From assembly GCA_011525665.1 (NCBI GenBank), contig WYAU01000020.1, positions 1 to 64,000 on the forward strand: a stretch of DNA of 64,000 bases, written 5' to 3'. The notes under the pieces are model-generated. The model did not search any database. It was not told the DNA's origin and worked only from the letters and a program-made list of their open reading frames with translations. The translations under genes were made by a program, and so were the position numbers. Source of the DNA: Candidatus Brocadia sp. (lineage in GTDB: Bacteria > Planctomycetota > Brocadiia > Brocadiales > Brocadiaceae). Position 1 is the first letter of the stretch; every line of letters starts with the position of its first letter. Below, piece by piece: positions 54,251-63,678 of this stretch.

Positions 54251-54490
54251 TTAGAATAATAGGGAAAAATTCTTCTTTAGCTCAGTTGCCTCTTTACGGC
54301 AGGTCTTTATTCTCACGATAAAGTCCTTTTTCCTTAGGGCTTCGTTGGCTTCAATATAATTAGCTCCTACAGCACTAGAAGCATGTATTACTTGCTTACC
54401 TTGTTCCAAAAGTGAAACTTTTTTGATAATTGCATTACATAAAGAGTAACATTCTTGGCAAAACAGAATGCTTTTTCTTCTAAATCGCAT
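54251..54490 (-). CDS. Truncated four-helix-bundle (23S rRNA-intervening-type) protein
   Basis: The 79-residue frame contains GANYIEANEALRKKDFIVRI, similar to the SIGANY-EA...S..DF motif of small four-helix-bundle proteins often found as intervening-sequence ORFs. The usual family length is near 115-125; the end here, after KEATELKKNFSLLF, is early, so it is shortened. ATG 54490 lacks a clear Shine-Dalgarno. It is a foreign insertion in the che cluster. Confidence 0.55.
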   Translation of the reverse strand: MRFRRKSILFCQECYSLCNAIIKKVSLLEQGKQVIHASSAVGANYIEANEALRKKDFIVRIKTCRKEATELKKNFSLLF

Positions 54491-54577
54491 TGTTTGGATA
54501 TTTAAATGTAATTCATCGGAATTTATCTGTTATTTTGGTGCGTGTATTTTGGCGCTTAGCAGGGTATTCTAATGATG

Positions 54578-55057
54578 CTAATAAATTACAGTTGCCTCGC
54601 CGAATATACGGCATGTCACGTCACCGGTTCCCGTATCGAACACAATATTATATCCTTTTGTGCCTCCGGTTCTTGACGCTACTATCCTGATACCTTCATC
54701 TTTTAATATCCGCCTTACTTCAAGTTCATTTGATTCACCGATATTAAGCAGTCCGTTGGTTTCAAACATTTTTGCGCCGCCAAAAATCTTTGCATAAAGG
54801 GCGCCTCTCGTTGCGCCCGCATGTGTAACCATTTGATAAATGAAATAGGGGAGTCCCGTATTTGCATATTTGGTGATCTTTAAATCAGTACCGTTTTTTT
54901 TAGGCAACATTATGTGCAAGAGTCCACCGATTCTTTTTACCGGGTCGTGTAACACGACTCCAATACAGGAACCGAGCAGGGTCTTTAATATGCTAGGGGC
55001 TTGTGTAATCTTTAGATCGCCAACACCAACTGTAATCATAGACTGAGTATTGTTCAC
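54578..55057 (-). CDS. cheD: Chemoreceptor glutamine deamidase CheD
   Basis: The 159-residue protein has the CheD core: LGSCIGVVLHDPVKRIGGLL with the catalytic Cys, GGLLHIMLP with His, and AKIFGGAKMF. It deamidates receptor Gln residues and interacts with CheC. GTG 55057 is supported by AAAGGA about 10 nt upstream; ATG 55039 is also possible. Confidence 0.93.
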   Translation of the reverse strand: MNNTQSMITVGVGDLKITQAPSILKTLLGSCIGVVLHDPVKRIGGLLHIMLPKKNGTDLKITKYANTGLPYFIYQMVTHAGATRGALYAKIFGGAKMFETNGLLNIGESNELEVRRILKDEGIRIVASRTGGTKGYNIVFDTGTGDVTCRIFGEATVIY

Positions 55058-55221
55058 CGGAAAATTCCTTTCTCAACTTAACCATTAGGAAGTATTTTAC
55101 TTTCCCTCCTTCCCCTCCTCGCGCAGAAGGAGAAAAAGGGAAGTTGCTTTGTTGTTGTGGCTATTCCGCATTTTAATATGTTTTGTGGTGCTAACACCGG
55201 ACAAGTTACACTTATCAAACA

Positions 55222-56964
55222 CTAAAAATCCTTGAAATCATCAGTAAAGGGTATTAATTCTTCCTGCGTTCTGTTCAATATTTTCTCGCTTTTTTTAGAG
55301 CCATTTCCTTTTGTTTCATCGTCCCTCCCTGAAGGGTTGTTGTTTTTTTTGATTTGAGCTGTTTCGCTTTTTTTATTACTAAAGACAACTTTTTTGAAAG
55401 AGTGAGATGTGCTTTCACGGTATGTATGACGTTGTGATTTTTCTGAAGTCATTCCCTCATCGTCACTATTTCCAATTTCCACAGCCAGTTCCTGAATAAT
55501 GGCTTTCAGGTTTTCTGCTTGTGCGGATAATTCTTCACTTGATGACGCCAGCTCTTCAGCATTTGCCGCATTCTGTTGTGTAACCGTGTCAACGGATGTG
55601 ATGGCCTTGGATATTTGACCGATTCCGTCAGACTGTTCCTGCGAGGCAGCGGCTATTTCACCTGCCAAATCCGTTACCTTTTTCGCCTCAGTTACGATTT
55701 CTTTGAGATTTGCTGCGAATTGGTCGGCAATCTTTGCCGCGTTTTCTGTGCTTACCACCCTCGAGTTAATTAAATCAGCAGTCTCCTTTGACGCTACGGA
55801 GCATCTTTGCGCAAGATTGCGCACCTCCTCTGCAACAACGGCAAATCCTTTCCCGTGTTCTCCTGCCCGTGCTGCCTCTACAGCCGCGTTAAGAGCCAAA
55901 AGGTTTGTTTGAAATGCTATTTCGTCAATAGATTTGATTATCGAAAGGACTTTGTCGTTGCCTGAATTGAGATCGTGCATAGTAGTTCGCAAGGTATCCA
56001 GCGCCTCATTTCCGCTTTCCGCGGATGATTTTGTCTTGATTGCAAGCTGGTTGGCTTCCTTTGCATTGTCAGCATTTTTTGTTGTCATTGAGGCCATTTC
56101 TTCAATGGAAGCGGAGGTCTCTTCTATGGAAGAGGCCTGCTGTGACGCCCCGTCAGCAAGAGACTGGCTGGAAGAAGAAATCTGGTCCGCCGCCGAAGCG
56201 ACTTCATCGGCCCCGTTTTTTAAGTTATAGACCAGTCTCTTCAGGAGTGAGATAATATTTTTTGCAATAAAAAAGACTATAGTTCCTACCAGCAATACGT
56301 AAATTCCGTTTCCGATGATGTTGAAGTTTCTGTTTGAAGCAATTGCGGCATTTACGGCAGCCATTGGCGCCATTACGCTTATTCCACCCCGAATCTCTCC
56401 CTGCTTATAGTTTTCCATTGGCCTGCCCGCAAGGTCTTTACCATCTCCGGTGGGACTCGTTGCCGGGTCGCCATGACACTTCAAACATGCCTCTTCGATC
56501 TTCAGGGGTACCATTAACCGGAAGACCTCTGTACCGTTTTCTAATTTCGCTATTTCTGAGAGGTCTTTTAATGCGGGGTCTCGCTCAAATCTTTCTAGTT
56601 GTTGAATCTCCCATGCGTCAGGCTTGTTTGCGGGGTTTCTGTATTTAATACTTGTCTGTTTCATCTTAAAAATGGTTGTTTGGCTGAAATGTTCAGAAAT
56701 CTCACGGCCGACAATTGCAGGGATCACGCCTTTGAATTCAAAATTACCCTTTGAGTCGGTGTTTATTGCCTTCTGCTTTTCAGCGATTACCTTTCTTGCG
56801 GAGATGAGCTGATCTGCCGCCATTCTTGCCTGCTTTTGTACCTCTGCCAACATCTGTGTTTTCTGTCTTTTCGTGTTGACGTACGTCAGAATGCTAGTTG
56901 AAACGGCAATGACTGCAATGATCGTAACAATGAGTCTTGCCATTATATTCATTTTACCAATCAT
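55222..56964 (-). CDS. Methyl-accepting chemotaxis protein with c-type haem sensor domain
   Basis: The 580-residue receptor has an N-terminal membrane helix, a periplasmic domain with one haem-binding CLKCH (Cys160-His164) of the DUF3365 (Tll0287-like) type, a second helix (about 212-235), and a cytoplasmic signalling domain with the conserved tip ([30 protein letters not shown]...). No HAMP of clear type is visible. The C-terminus is [10 protein letters not shown] haem-containing domain suggests sensing of redox state or a gas such as NO or O2. Start ATG 56964 with GGGAGGAAAG. Confidence 0.9.
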   Translation of the reverse strand: MIGKMNIMARLIVTIIAVIAVSTSILTYVNTKRQKTQMLAEVQKQARMAADQLISARKVIAEKQKAINTDSKGNFEFKGVIPAIVGREISEHFSQTTIFKMKQTSIKYRNPANKPDAWEIQQLERFERDPALKDLSEIAKLENGTEVFRLMVPLKIEEACLKCHGDPATSPTGDGKDLAGRPMENYKQGEIRGGISVMAPMAAVNAAIASNRNFNIIGNGIYVLLVGTIVFFIAKNIISLLKRLVYNLKNGADEVASAADQISSSSQSLADGASQQASSIEETSASIEEMASMTTKNADNAKEANQLAIKTKSSAESGNEALDTLRTTMHDLNSGNDKVLSIIKSIDEIAFQTNLLALNAAVEAARAGEHGKGFAVVAEEVRNLAQRCSVASKETADLINSRVVSTENAAKIADQFAANLKEIVTEAKKVTDLAGEIAAASQEQSDGIGQISKAITSVDTVTQQNAANAEELASSSEELSAQAENLKAIIQELAVEIGNSDDEGMTSEKSQRHTYRESTSHSFKKVVFSNKKSETAQIKKNNNPSGRDDETKGNGSKKSEKILNRTQEELIPFTDDFKDF

Positions 56965-57058
56965 TTTCTTTCCTCCCGGTTTTTTCGTTTTGCTTCGTTA
57001 TTGCTCGGTTATCCTTTTGCATTTATGCTAAAGACGCCTGTTTTTATGGAAAAATAAA

Positions 57059-57571
57059 TTAGCTTACACTCGTTAAACTCTCAACCATATTGATCTCTTC
57101 GGTTCCCAAGACCTTATCGATGTCGAGGAGAATTTTGACCTTGTTTTTTATCTTTGCCATACCCAGAAAGATTTCCGTATTGATGCCGTCTCCCAGATGA
57201 GGCGCAGGTTCCAGCTCATCACCGCTGACATCAAGCACTTCCGATACTGTATCGACAAGAATGCCCGTGAGTTTATTTCTGACCTCCACCACGATGATGC
57301 AAGTCTCTTTCGTGTGTTCCACCTCTTGAAATCCGAATTTTAACCTCAGGTCTACTACGGGAATCACCTTACCACGGAGATTAATTACTCCTTTCATATA
57401 CGCAGGTGTCTGAGGTACAGGTGTTATATTCATAATGCCGATGATTTCTCTTACTTTCAGTATTTCTATGCCGTATTCTTCTCCGCACAGGACGAAGGTT
57501 AAGTATTTTCCTTCACGTGACAATGTCTCCATGTCATGTGCCTTTTTTTCTGGTTCCATAACAGCTTGCAT
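57059..57571 (-). CDS. cheW: Chemotaxis coupling protein CheW
   Basis: The 170-residue SH3-like adaptor has YLTFVLCGEEYGIEILKVRE, VINLRGKVIPVVDLRLKFG (conserved GV-NLRG-V-P-VD), and IGILVDTVSEVLDV-like ILVDTVSEVLDVSGDEL, linking receptors to CheA. GAAAGGAGAAGC before ATG 57571 is a strong Shine-Dalgarno. It lies between the haem receptor and the haemerythrin gene. Confidence 0.95.
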   Translation of the reverse strand: MQAVMEPEKKAHDMETLSREGKYLTFVLCGEEYGIEILKVREIIGIMNITPVPQTPAYMKGVINLRGKVIPVVDLRLKFGFQEVEHTKETCIIVVEVRNKLTGILVDTVSEVLDVSGDELEPAPHLGDGINTEIFLGMAKIKNKVKILLDIDKVLGTEEINMVESLTSVS

Positions 57572-57635
57572 GTGCTTCTCCTTTCATCTATTTAATGTAA
57601 TATTTAAAAAATTCAAGATTTCAACAAAGCGTGGT

Positions 57636-58040
57636 TTAACCCTTCATCTTCAAAAACGCACCGATTTTTTTATCCTCATTCCCGATATGATTCGTTAACC
57701 AATTACATAACTTTTGCTGGACTTGTATTACCAAATGTGAGGTAACACCGCTTGTTTCAAATTCTTTTTTTAAGACGGAAAAGTCTCTGATAAACTGAGC
57801 GTGTTCTTCCTTTTGTGATGGATAGCCATCGAAGTTGTTTTTGATCATGATTTCTTCTTCCGAACGGAAGTGTTTTACCACGTAATCTGCCAAAAATGTG
57901 ATTACTTTGCCTACTTCATCCCTTCCCTTGCCCTGTGCCATTGCGTTTAGCAGATTGTTTACCCTGCTGAATATTCCTTTGTGCTGATTATCAATCATAT
58001 CTACGCCCACAGCTAAATTTTCAGTCCACTGAATCGCCAT
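57636..58040 (-). CDS. Bacteriohaemerythrin with a substituted diiron ligand
   Basis: The 134-residue protein (ATG 58040, GGAGAATAAA) has the four-helix bundle ligands H20 (DNQHKGIF), H57 and E61 (HFRSEE), H80 (KEEHAQF), H118 and D123 (NHIGNED). The His expected four residues before H80 (family HxxxH) is Gln76 (YPSQKEEH). Bacteriohaemerythrins bind O2 reversibly and can serve in aerotaxis or oxygen delivery. A Gln in that position suggests altered O2 affinity or iron occupancy. An upstream in-frame start at 58181 would give a 47-residue non-family extension and is rejected. Confidence 0.88.
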   Translation of the reverse strand: MAIQWTENLAVGVDMIDNQHKGIFSRVNNLLNAMAQGKGRDEVGKVITFLADYVVKHFRSEEEIMIKNNFDGYPSQKEEHAQFIRDFSVLKKEFETSGVTSHLVIQVQQKLCNWLTNHIGNEDKKIGAFLKMKG

Positions 58041-58161
58041 TTTATTCTCCTTTTTAACGTTAAGAAATTTCAAAGTTGTTGTGGTTGTAGAGTGAACGTC
58101 AGTTCTCTCTGCATTTATTGTGGTGTCAGGAGTTAACTCCTGACACCACAAGGAATCCTTT

Positions 58162-60321
58162 TTAAAAATCTTTAAATTCATCTTCCGTCATGGGGATTAT
58201 GCGATTAGACCCTGTGGCCGACATGGCATGTTTCTTCCCGTTTTCTTCTTGCAAAGATTCGTTTAGTATGCGGTTTTTGAACTCTCCGCTCGCTTCGTTT
58301 TTCTGTACTTTTGCAATACGGTGATCTGCTTTTTGTCGGAAGGATGTGGCTTTTTTTGCTGAAGGAACAAACACTGCTTTGCTCGCTATTTGCACATTTT
58401 CCTTTTGTGAAACTCCGGCATTTTCTTTTCCTGTACCAACCTCTCGGGAGATTCTATCCACGAGCGCTTTCAAACTTTCTGCCTGTGCCGAAAGTTCTTC
58501 GCTGGATGACGCAGTTTGTTCTGCATTGGCGGCGTTTTGTTGGATAACCTGATCCATCTGTGTAATTGCTTTGCAGACCTGGTCTATTCCTTCGGCCTGT
58601 TCATTCGATGCATTGGTAATCTCGTTTACAAGATCGGTGACTTTTTTTGCCTTCGTAACGATTTCTTTGAGAATTTCGCTTGATTGCTTGACAAGATCTG
58701 TGCCGGAAGTGACTTTTTTTGCGCTATCCTCAATCAGCCGGGTTATATCCTTCGCCGCGCTGGCGCATCGCTGGGCAAGGTTCCGCACCTCTTCGGCAAC
58801 TACCGCGAAGCCTTTCCCGTGTTCTCCTGCCCTTGCAGCCTCTACAGCTGCGTTGAGAGCCAGGAGGTTGGTTTGAAAGGCAATACCATCGATAACCTTG
58901 ATAATGCTTACAATATTGTTGCTGCTTTCATTGATTTCCTGCATGGACTCGTTTACCTTTGTAATTGACTCGTTGCCTGTCTGTGCAGAATGGAAGCAGG
59001 ACGTTGCCAGTTCAGATGCCTTATGGGCATTTTCCGCATTTTGTTTTGTCATAGAAGACATCTCTTCCATAGATGATGAAGTCTCTTCAATTGAGGCTGC
59101 CTGCTCTGAAGCACCCTGAGCGAGGCTCTGGCTTGATGAGGAGATCTGTTCTGATGCGGATGCTACCTGTGTAGAGCTTTCGGTGAGATCAGACAGAAGC
59201 GACCGGAAAAGGCCTGATATCTTGCCTGTGATTTTGACGACAAGGATGCCTAACCCTGCCACAAAACCTGCCGAAGCGATTCCGATAATAATCATCCAAT
59301 TGCGCAACCTATCAACGGCCTTAAACGCCTCCGCTTTGTCTATTTCGGCTATAATTGCCCAATTCATCCCAAGGACGTTAAACGGTGCATATGCGCTCAA
59401 GACAGGTACGCCGCGGTAATCAGAAATAATCTTGCAATCGGTTTTGCCCCCGATGGCTTCTTTAACAGCCTCTGTATCGACCTTATTGACCAAAACGGTG
59501 GGTTTTTCCGAGAATCGTGAATTGGAACGCATGAGTTTATCCGCTCCGACCAGGTATGTTTCTCCCGTTTCACCCAAACCTGAGCGCTCTTGCATAACGG
59601 CATCAATTTTGTTGATTGGCATCTGAAAGATAAGGACGCCTGTCTTCTGGTTGCCATCATAAATCGGACTGGCAATAAAGGAGGCTGGATCTCCGTTTGA
59701 AGGAGCATAAGATTCAAAATCAATCAGTTTTGCAGAGCTATGCCCGTTTACTACATTCGAAGAGGTAACGTCTTTATATAACCGTGCAATGTTGCTTGTA
59801 TTATAAGGTCCCGAAACTAAATTGGACCCGAAATCCAGTTCCTTAAAAACGGTATAAAGGATATTTCCCGTGTCTGCATCCACGAGAAAGATGTCGTAAT
59901 AGGCGTATTCTTCGAGATACTGTTTGAAAACAGGGTGAAGGCGTGCATGTAATTTGCTGTAATTGCTGCCGTCCTGCGCATCAAAATATTCCAGTTTTTT
60001 CCCGGCGGGAAATGGATTTTTGGTGATATATAAATCCCGTATTTTTTCTGCTCCCAACTCTGTGAATGCCTTTTTAAATTCCTTTACGGCGGCAATGACC
60101 ATTTCATTTTTTGCGAGGGTAACGGCATCGCATTTTCTCTTTGTGAACCAGTCATCAATAAAGGCTTGTTTGACATTTCGCACGGAAACCAACTGATTAA
60201 AGGCCTGTTCTTGCAGTGCTTTACTGGAGCTGTAATAGCTCAGTATTCCGATAGCACTCAATGGCACCAAGCCACCAATAATGAACAGCGAAATAATCTT
60301 TGTGCTCAAGTTCATTTTCAT
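58162..60321 (-). CDS. Methyl-accepting chemotaxis protein with dCache sensor domain
   Basis: The 719-residue receptor (from ATG 60321, AAGGAGAATTGC) has a TM helix, a large periplasmic dCache_1-like domain (about 35-330) with [20 protein letters not shown] and [15 protein letters not shown], a second TM ([20 protein letters not shown]), and a cytoplasmic signalling domain with the tip [20 protein letters not shown]. It ends in [10 protein letters not shown]. dCache domains usually sense small organic ligands; the ligand is unknown. It precedes the haemerythrin gene by about 120 nt. Confidence 0.92.
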   Translation of the reverse strand: MKMNLSTKIISLFIIGGLVPLSAIGILSYYSSSKALQEQAFNQLVSVRNVKQAFIDDWFTKRKCDAVTLAKNEMVIAAVKEFKKAFTELGAEKIRDLYITKNPFPAGKKLEYFDAQDGSNYSKLHARLHPVFKQYLEEYAYYDIFLVDADTGNILYTVFKELDFGSNLVSGPYNTSNIARLYKDVTSSNVVNGHSSAKLIDFESYAPSNGDPASFIASPIYDGNQKTGVLIFQMPINKIDAVMQERSGLGETGETYLVGADKLMRSNSRFSEKPTVLVNKVDTEAVKEAIGGKTDCKIISDYRGVPVLSAYAPFNVLGMNWAIIAEIDKAEAFKAVDRLRNWMIIIGIASAGFVAGLGILVVKITGKISGLFRSLLSDLTESSTQVASASEQISSSSQSLAQGASEQAASIEETSSSMEEMSSMTKQNAENAHKASELATSCFHSAQTGNESITKVNESMQEINESSNNIVSIIKVIDGIAFQTNLLALNAAVEAARAGEHGKGFAVVAEEVRNLAQRCASAAKDITRLIEDSAKKVTSGTDLVKQSSEILKEIVTKAKKVTDLVNEITNASNEQAEGIDQVCKAITQMDQVIQQNAANAEQTASSSEELSAQAESLKALVDRISREVGTGKENAGVSQKENVQIASKAVFVPSAKKATSFRQKADHRIAKVQKNEASGEFKNRILNESLQEENGKKHAMSATGSNRIIPMTEDEFKDF

Positions 60322-60549
60322 GCAATTCTCCTTCTTCCTTTCAATGTACAAATAATGCGGGTCTGTAAGTAGTTTCATAGTGCGACAGCTTTTGTGTATA
60401 AATCCTCCTTTCTGGGGTTTGTGTCAGGTGTCGGGAATCAGGGGTCGGTCTTTTTGCCAACGATTTTCAATGCTACCGTCCTGCCCTTTTTCCCCTGATT
60501 ATACGTGAACTTAAAATAACGGATTACCATAACTATGTATTGAATAGCG

Positions 60550-60662
60550 AATATTGAACAAGGAATTTCGAATTATGAGGTTTTCTCATCTTCGTTACGT
60601 TTTGCAGTTTTTACGCCTGCCACAAAATAAAGAAATAAGCTCATTATTCCTTGTTTGATATT
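60550..60662. repeat. Long imperfect inverted repeat in the gap before the dCache receptor gene
   Basis: AATATTGAACAAGGAAT (60550-60566) and ATTCCTTGTTTGATATT (60646-60662) are 17-nt arms with two mismatches. The 470-nt gap (60322-60792) contains no gene I can defend. The phrase looks like a dispersed repeat. Confidence 0.6.
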
Positions 60663-60792
60663 TGATATGAGAATCTTTATAAATTGTAGGGACACGGAGC
60701 ACCGAGTCCCTCTTATCTGATTAAAAAATACCAAAAATGAGTGAGTTCTTATGCCCCTGATTCTAAATCCATGATTTCTTACTACAACCCTT

Positions 60793-62592
60793 TTAATTCA
60801 ACGCCATACTCATAATTCCCCCTACATCAAGGATAAGACCTATGCGGCCGTCCCCGAGGATGGCGCTGCCAGAAATGCCCCGGATATTGCGAAAATGTTC
60901 TCCCAGACTCTTAATAACTATCTGCTGTTGTCCCAGGAGGTCATCAACGAGGATACCGCATCTTCGTCCTTCGCCTTCAACGATCAGGATGAGGGCTTCC
61001 CACGGATTCATTTTCTTCGGTTGGACGTTATACAAGCTGTGGAGCCGCACCATGGGCAGTAAATTCCCTCTTACGTTGATCAATTCGCCGCGCTGTTGTA
61101 CGGTGGAAACATCTTCTTTTTTCGGTCGAATGGATTCCTCAATGGAGAGCATGGGGACAATGTATTTTTCCGGACCCACCTGGACTATCATGCCGTCGAT
61201 AATCGCCATGGTAAGCGGCAGTTTGATGGAAATTTTTGTGCCTTTTCCTTCGACACTGAAAATTTCTACCTTCCCCCGCAAGCGTTCAACATTCTTTTTA
61301 ACAACATCCATGCCTACACCGCGTCCGGAGACATCCGTTACCTTTTCGGCCGTAGAAAATCCTGCGGAGAAGATGAGACTGTAAATTTGTTGTTCGGAGA
61401 GCGCCGCATTTTCATCGATCAGGCCTTTTTCTATCGCCTTTCTTAAAATCTTCTCCTTGCAAAGGCCTTTGCCGTCATCTTCGATTTCGATGACGATGTT
61501 CCCGCCCCGGTGAAATGCATTTAATCGCACAAGACCATCAGCCTGTTTTCCCTTTGCTATCCGTTCCTCCTGGGGTTCGATTCCATGGTCGATGGAGTTT
61601 CTAATAATATGTACAAGGGGGTCGCCGATTTCTTCAATTACTGTTTTATCCAGTTCCGTCTCTTCTCCTGAAATTTCCAGACGCACCTTTTTCCCCACTT
61701 TTGCTGAAACATCCCGCACAAGTCTGGCCATTTTTTGAAATGTCGATTTCAGTGGAACCATTCGCATGCACATAACCTGATCCTGTATATCTTTGACGAT
61801 CTTGTTAAGGTGAGAAAGATTTTTGTTGGAGCCGTTGCTGATGTTACCCAATGCCTCACTGATAAGGGCGTTGGCGATTACCAGTTCACCCACAAGGTTA
61901 ACGAGATTATCCAGCTTTTGTGTATCCACTTTAACCGTTTCGGAAGATGGTTTACCTATTACCGACTGAACCTTGAGCGCATTGTTAATCTTCTCCGGTG
62001 TGGTTATTCCCTTTTCGACTAAAATTTCACCCAGCCTCTTTCTTCGCTCTTGTTCCTCCAATGCCATTTCCAGCTGATCTTTGCTGATTTCACCGCTTTC
62101 AACCAGTATTTCTCCGATATGTTTTTCTTTTGGAAAACCATCTGGGGTGTCGCTTTGATGCACCGAATCTTGGTTTTTCCCCAGAATGACCGATATCTTC
62201 AACAAAAACGGTTTGTAATCAATTACATCGGCGGAAACGTTTTTGTTGTCTATTTTTTTTGCTATATACTCCCGCAATCTTTTGAGTATATCTACACCTT
62301 CATACAGAATTTCAATAATCTCCGATGTTATTTTTATCTTATTTTTTCTTGCTTCATCAAGGAGCGTTTCTAATTCATGACTTACCTTACCGATGCCTTT
62401 CAGACCCAGGAAGCCAGCGCTTCCCTTCATGCTGTGAACCGGACGGAATATGCTGTTGATAATATCCGCGTCTTCCGGATTTTCTTCAAGCTTTAGTATT
62501 TTGGATTCTACGTCATCCAGGTGGTCGTTGGATTCAACAAGAAATTCCTTAACAATTTCAATATCGTCCATAAAATTCATGCTGTCTTCCAT
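60793..62592 (-). CDS. cheA: Chemotaxis histidine kinase CheA with tandem GspE-N-like insert
   Basis: The 599-residue protein has the Hpt domain with His53 (PVHSMKGSAGFLG), then an unusual linker (158-210) that repeats an IGEILVESG...LGEILVEKG motif typical of the GspE/MshE N-domain. It then has the CheA dimerisation helices, N-box HIIRNSIDHG, G1 DDGKG, G2 GRGVGMDVV, and a C-terminal CheW-like regulatory domain. The P2 domain that binds CheY is not obvious, its place being taken by the repeats. ATG 62592 follows GAGGATAAAAAA. Confidence 0.92.
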   Translation of the reverse strand: MEDSMNFMDDIEIVKEFLVESNDHLDDVESKILKLEENPEDADIINSIFRPVHSMKGSAGFLGLKGIGKVSHELETLLDEARKNKIKITSEIIEILYEGVDILKRLREYIAKKIDNKNVSADVIDYKPFLLKISVILGKNQDSVHQSDTPDGFPKEKHIGEILVESGEISKDQLEMALEEQERRKRLGEILVEKGITTPEKINNALKVQSVIGKPSSETVKVDTQKLDNLVNLVGELVIANALISEALGNISNGSNKNLSHLNKIVKDIQDQVMCMRMVPLKSTFQKMARLVRDVSAKVGKKVRLEISGEETELDKTVIEEIGDPLVHIIRNSIDHGIEPQEERIAKGKQADGLVRLNAFHRGGNIVIEIEDDGKGLCKEKILRKAIEKGLIDENAALSEQQIYSLIFSAGFSTAEKVTDVSGRGVGMDVVKKNVERLRGKVEIFSVEGKGTKISIKLPLTMAIIDGMIVQVGPEKYIVPMLSIEESIRPKKEDVSTVQQRGELINVRGNLLPMVRLHSLYNVQPKKMNPWEALILIVEGEGRRCGILVDDLLGQQQIVIKSLGEHFRNIRGISGSAILGDGRIGLILDVGGIMSMALN

Positions 62593-62647
62593 TTTTTTAT
62601 CCTCTATGATCACATTTTTGTATTTTCAGGGTGGTTAAAGTGACACT

Positions 62648-63655
62648 TTACGGAGAATTTAAAAGTATGTTGTTATTGACTATGTGCTTATTGATTTTTT
62701 CAATCAGCTTTTGCCTTGCAAAGGGTTTTACAAGAAAATCGACAGCGCCCGCCCGGATGGCTTTTATTACATTCTCCTGCGTCGGGGAAGAAGAGCACAT
62801 AATGATCGGTATTGTATTGGACATGGCGTTTCTTTTGATCCGTTCACACAGGGTAATTCCATCGACGCCACTCATATAAATATCCATCAGCACGAGGTCG
62901 ATATGATCTTTTTGAAGCAGTGAGAGGGCGCTATTCGGGTTATCTGTGACCAGCACTTTGTATTCACTGCTCAAGAGTTTGCGGATAATTCGTAAATCTG
63001 TATTTGAATCATCTATGGCGAGTATGGTACCTTTGAATTGTCTGTTATTTTCTTCAATGACCTCACAGAAAAATTCTTCGCCTACCAGTTTTGAAACGCT
63101 TAATATGAATTGGCCATCATCAAAGCCCAGAATCCTCATGGTAGCCATTAATATAAGGCATTCTTCGTTCAGGACTTCTTCGCGGAGCGCGGTGTTAGCG
63201 TTTTCTTTATTTATGTGAACCGTATTTGTTAATTTCAGATGAATGGGTTTGGGTAGTTTTGGCCTTAATTCGTTATCCAGCATGCCGCAGACCTGATTGG
63301 TAAATTCTTTAAATGCGTCTGCACAATCACTGTCAAAAAGACCTTTGCTTGCATTATCTCGGATTGCTGCGTCTTCAAGCATTAACAAGAGGCTGCCAAC
63401 TGTGATAGCTTCCTTTATCGCAAAGATTAAATACATTTCCCCTTCGTAAAATTCTTCGATTGCTAATTTTGCCATTACGTAACTCGTGCGGGACTGTTTT
63501 ATGAATGTGTCCAGCGTTGTGCTTTGCAGTGCGGGATTTGTCAGGAAAAACTGCTTATTCGTCAGCTTGCCGCAATCGGTACAAATACGAGGAAACGTGC
63601 TTACAAGAGTTTCCTCTAATTTGGAAGAAGTCTTTTTGTTCAGTGGTTTTTCCAT
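62648..63655 (-). CDS. CheX/CheC-like domain fused to a C-terminal receiver
   Basis: The 335-residue protein's N-terminal 200 residues contain FKEFTNQVCGMLDNELRPKL, with an E-F-T-N motif reminiscent of the CheX/CheC active site. A receiver domain follows (about 208-325) with DDSNTDLRIIRKLL, phosphoacceptor Asp258 (LVLMDIYMSGVDG) and FLVKPFARQK. A phosphatase-like domain linked to a receiver suggests self-limiting phosphate flow. Such fusions are rare. It lies between cheX and cheA. Start ATG 63655 lacks a convincing Shine-Dalgarno. Confidence 0.75.
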   Translation of the reverse strand: MEKPLNKKTSSKLEETLVSTFPRICTDCGKLTNKQFFLTNPALQSTTLDTFIKQSRTSYVMAKLAIEEFYEGEMYLIFAIKEAITVGSLLLMLEDAAIRDNASKGLFDSDCADAFKEFTNQVCGMLDNELRPKLPKPIHLKLTNTVHINKENANTALREEVLNEECLILMATMRILGFDDGQFILSVSKLVGEEFFCEVIEENNRQFKGTILAIDDSNTDLRIIRKLLSSEYKVLVTDNPNSALSLLQKDHIDLVLMDIYMSGVDGITLCERIKRNAMSNTIPIIMCSSSPTQENVIKAIRAGAVDFLVKPFARQKLIEKINKHIVNNNILLNSP

Positions 63656-63678
63656 GTGTGTTACTACCGGATGAATGT

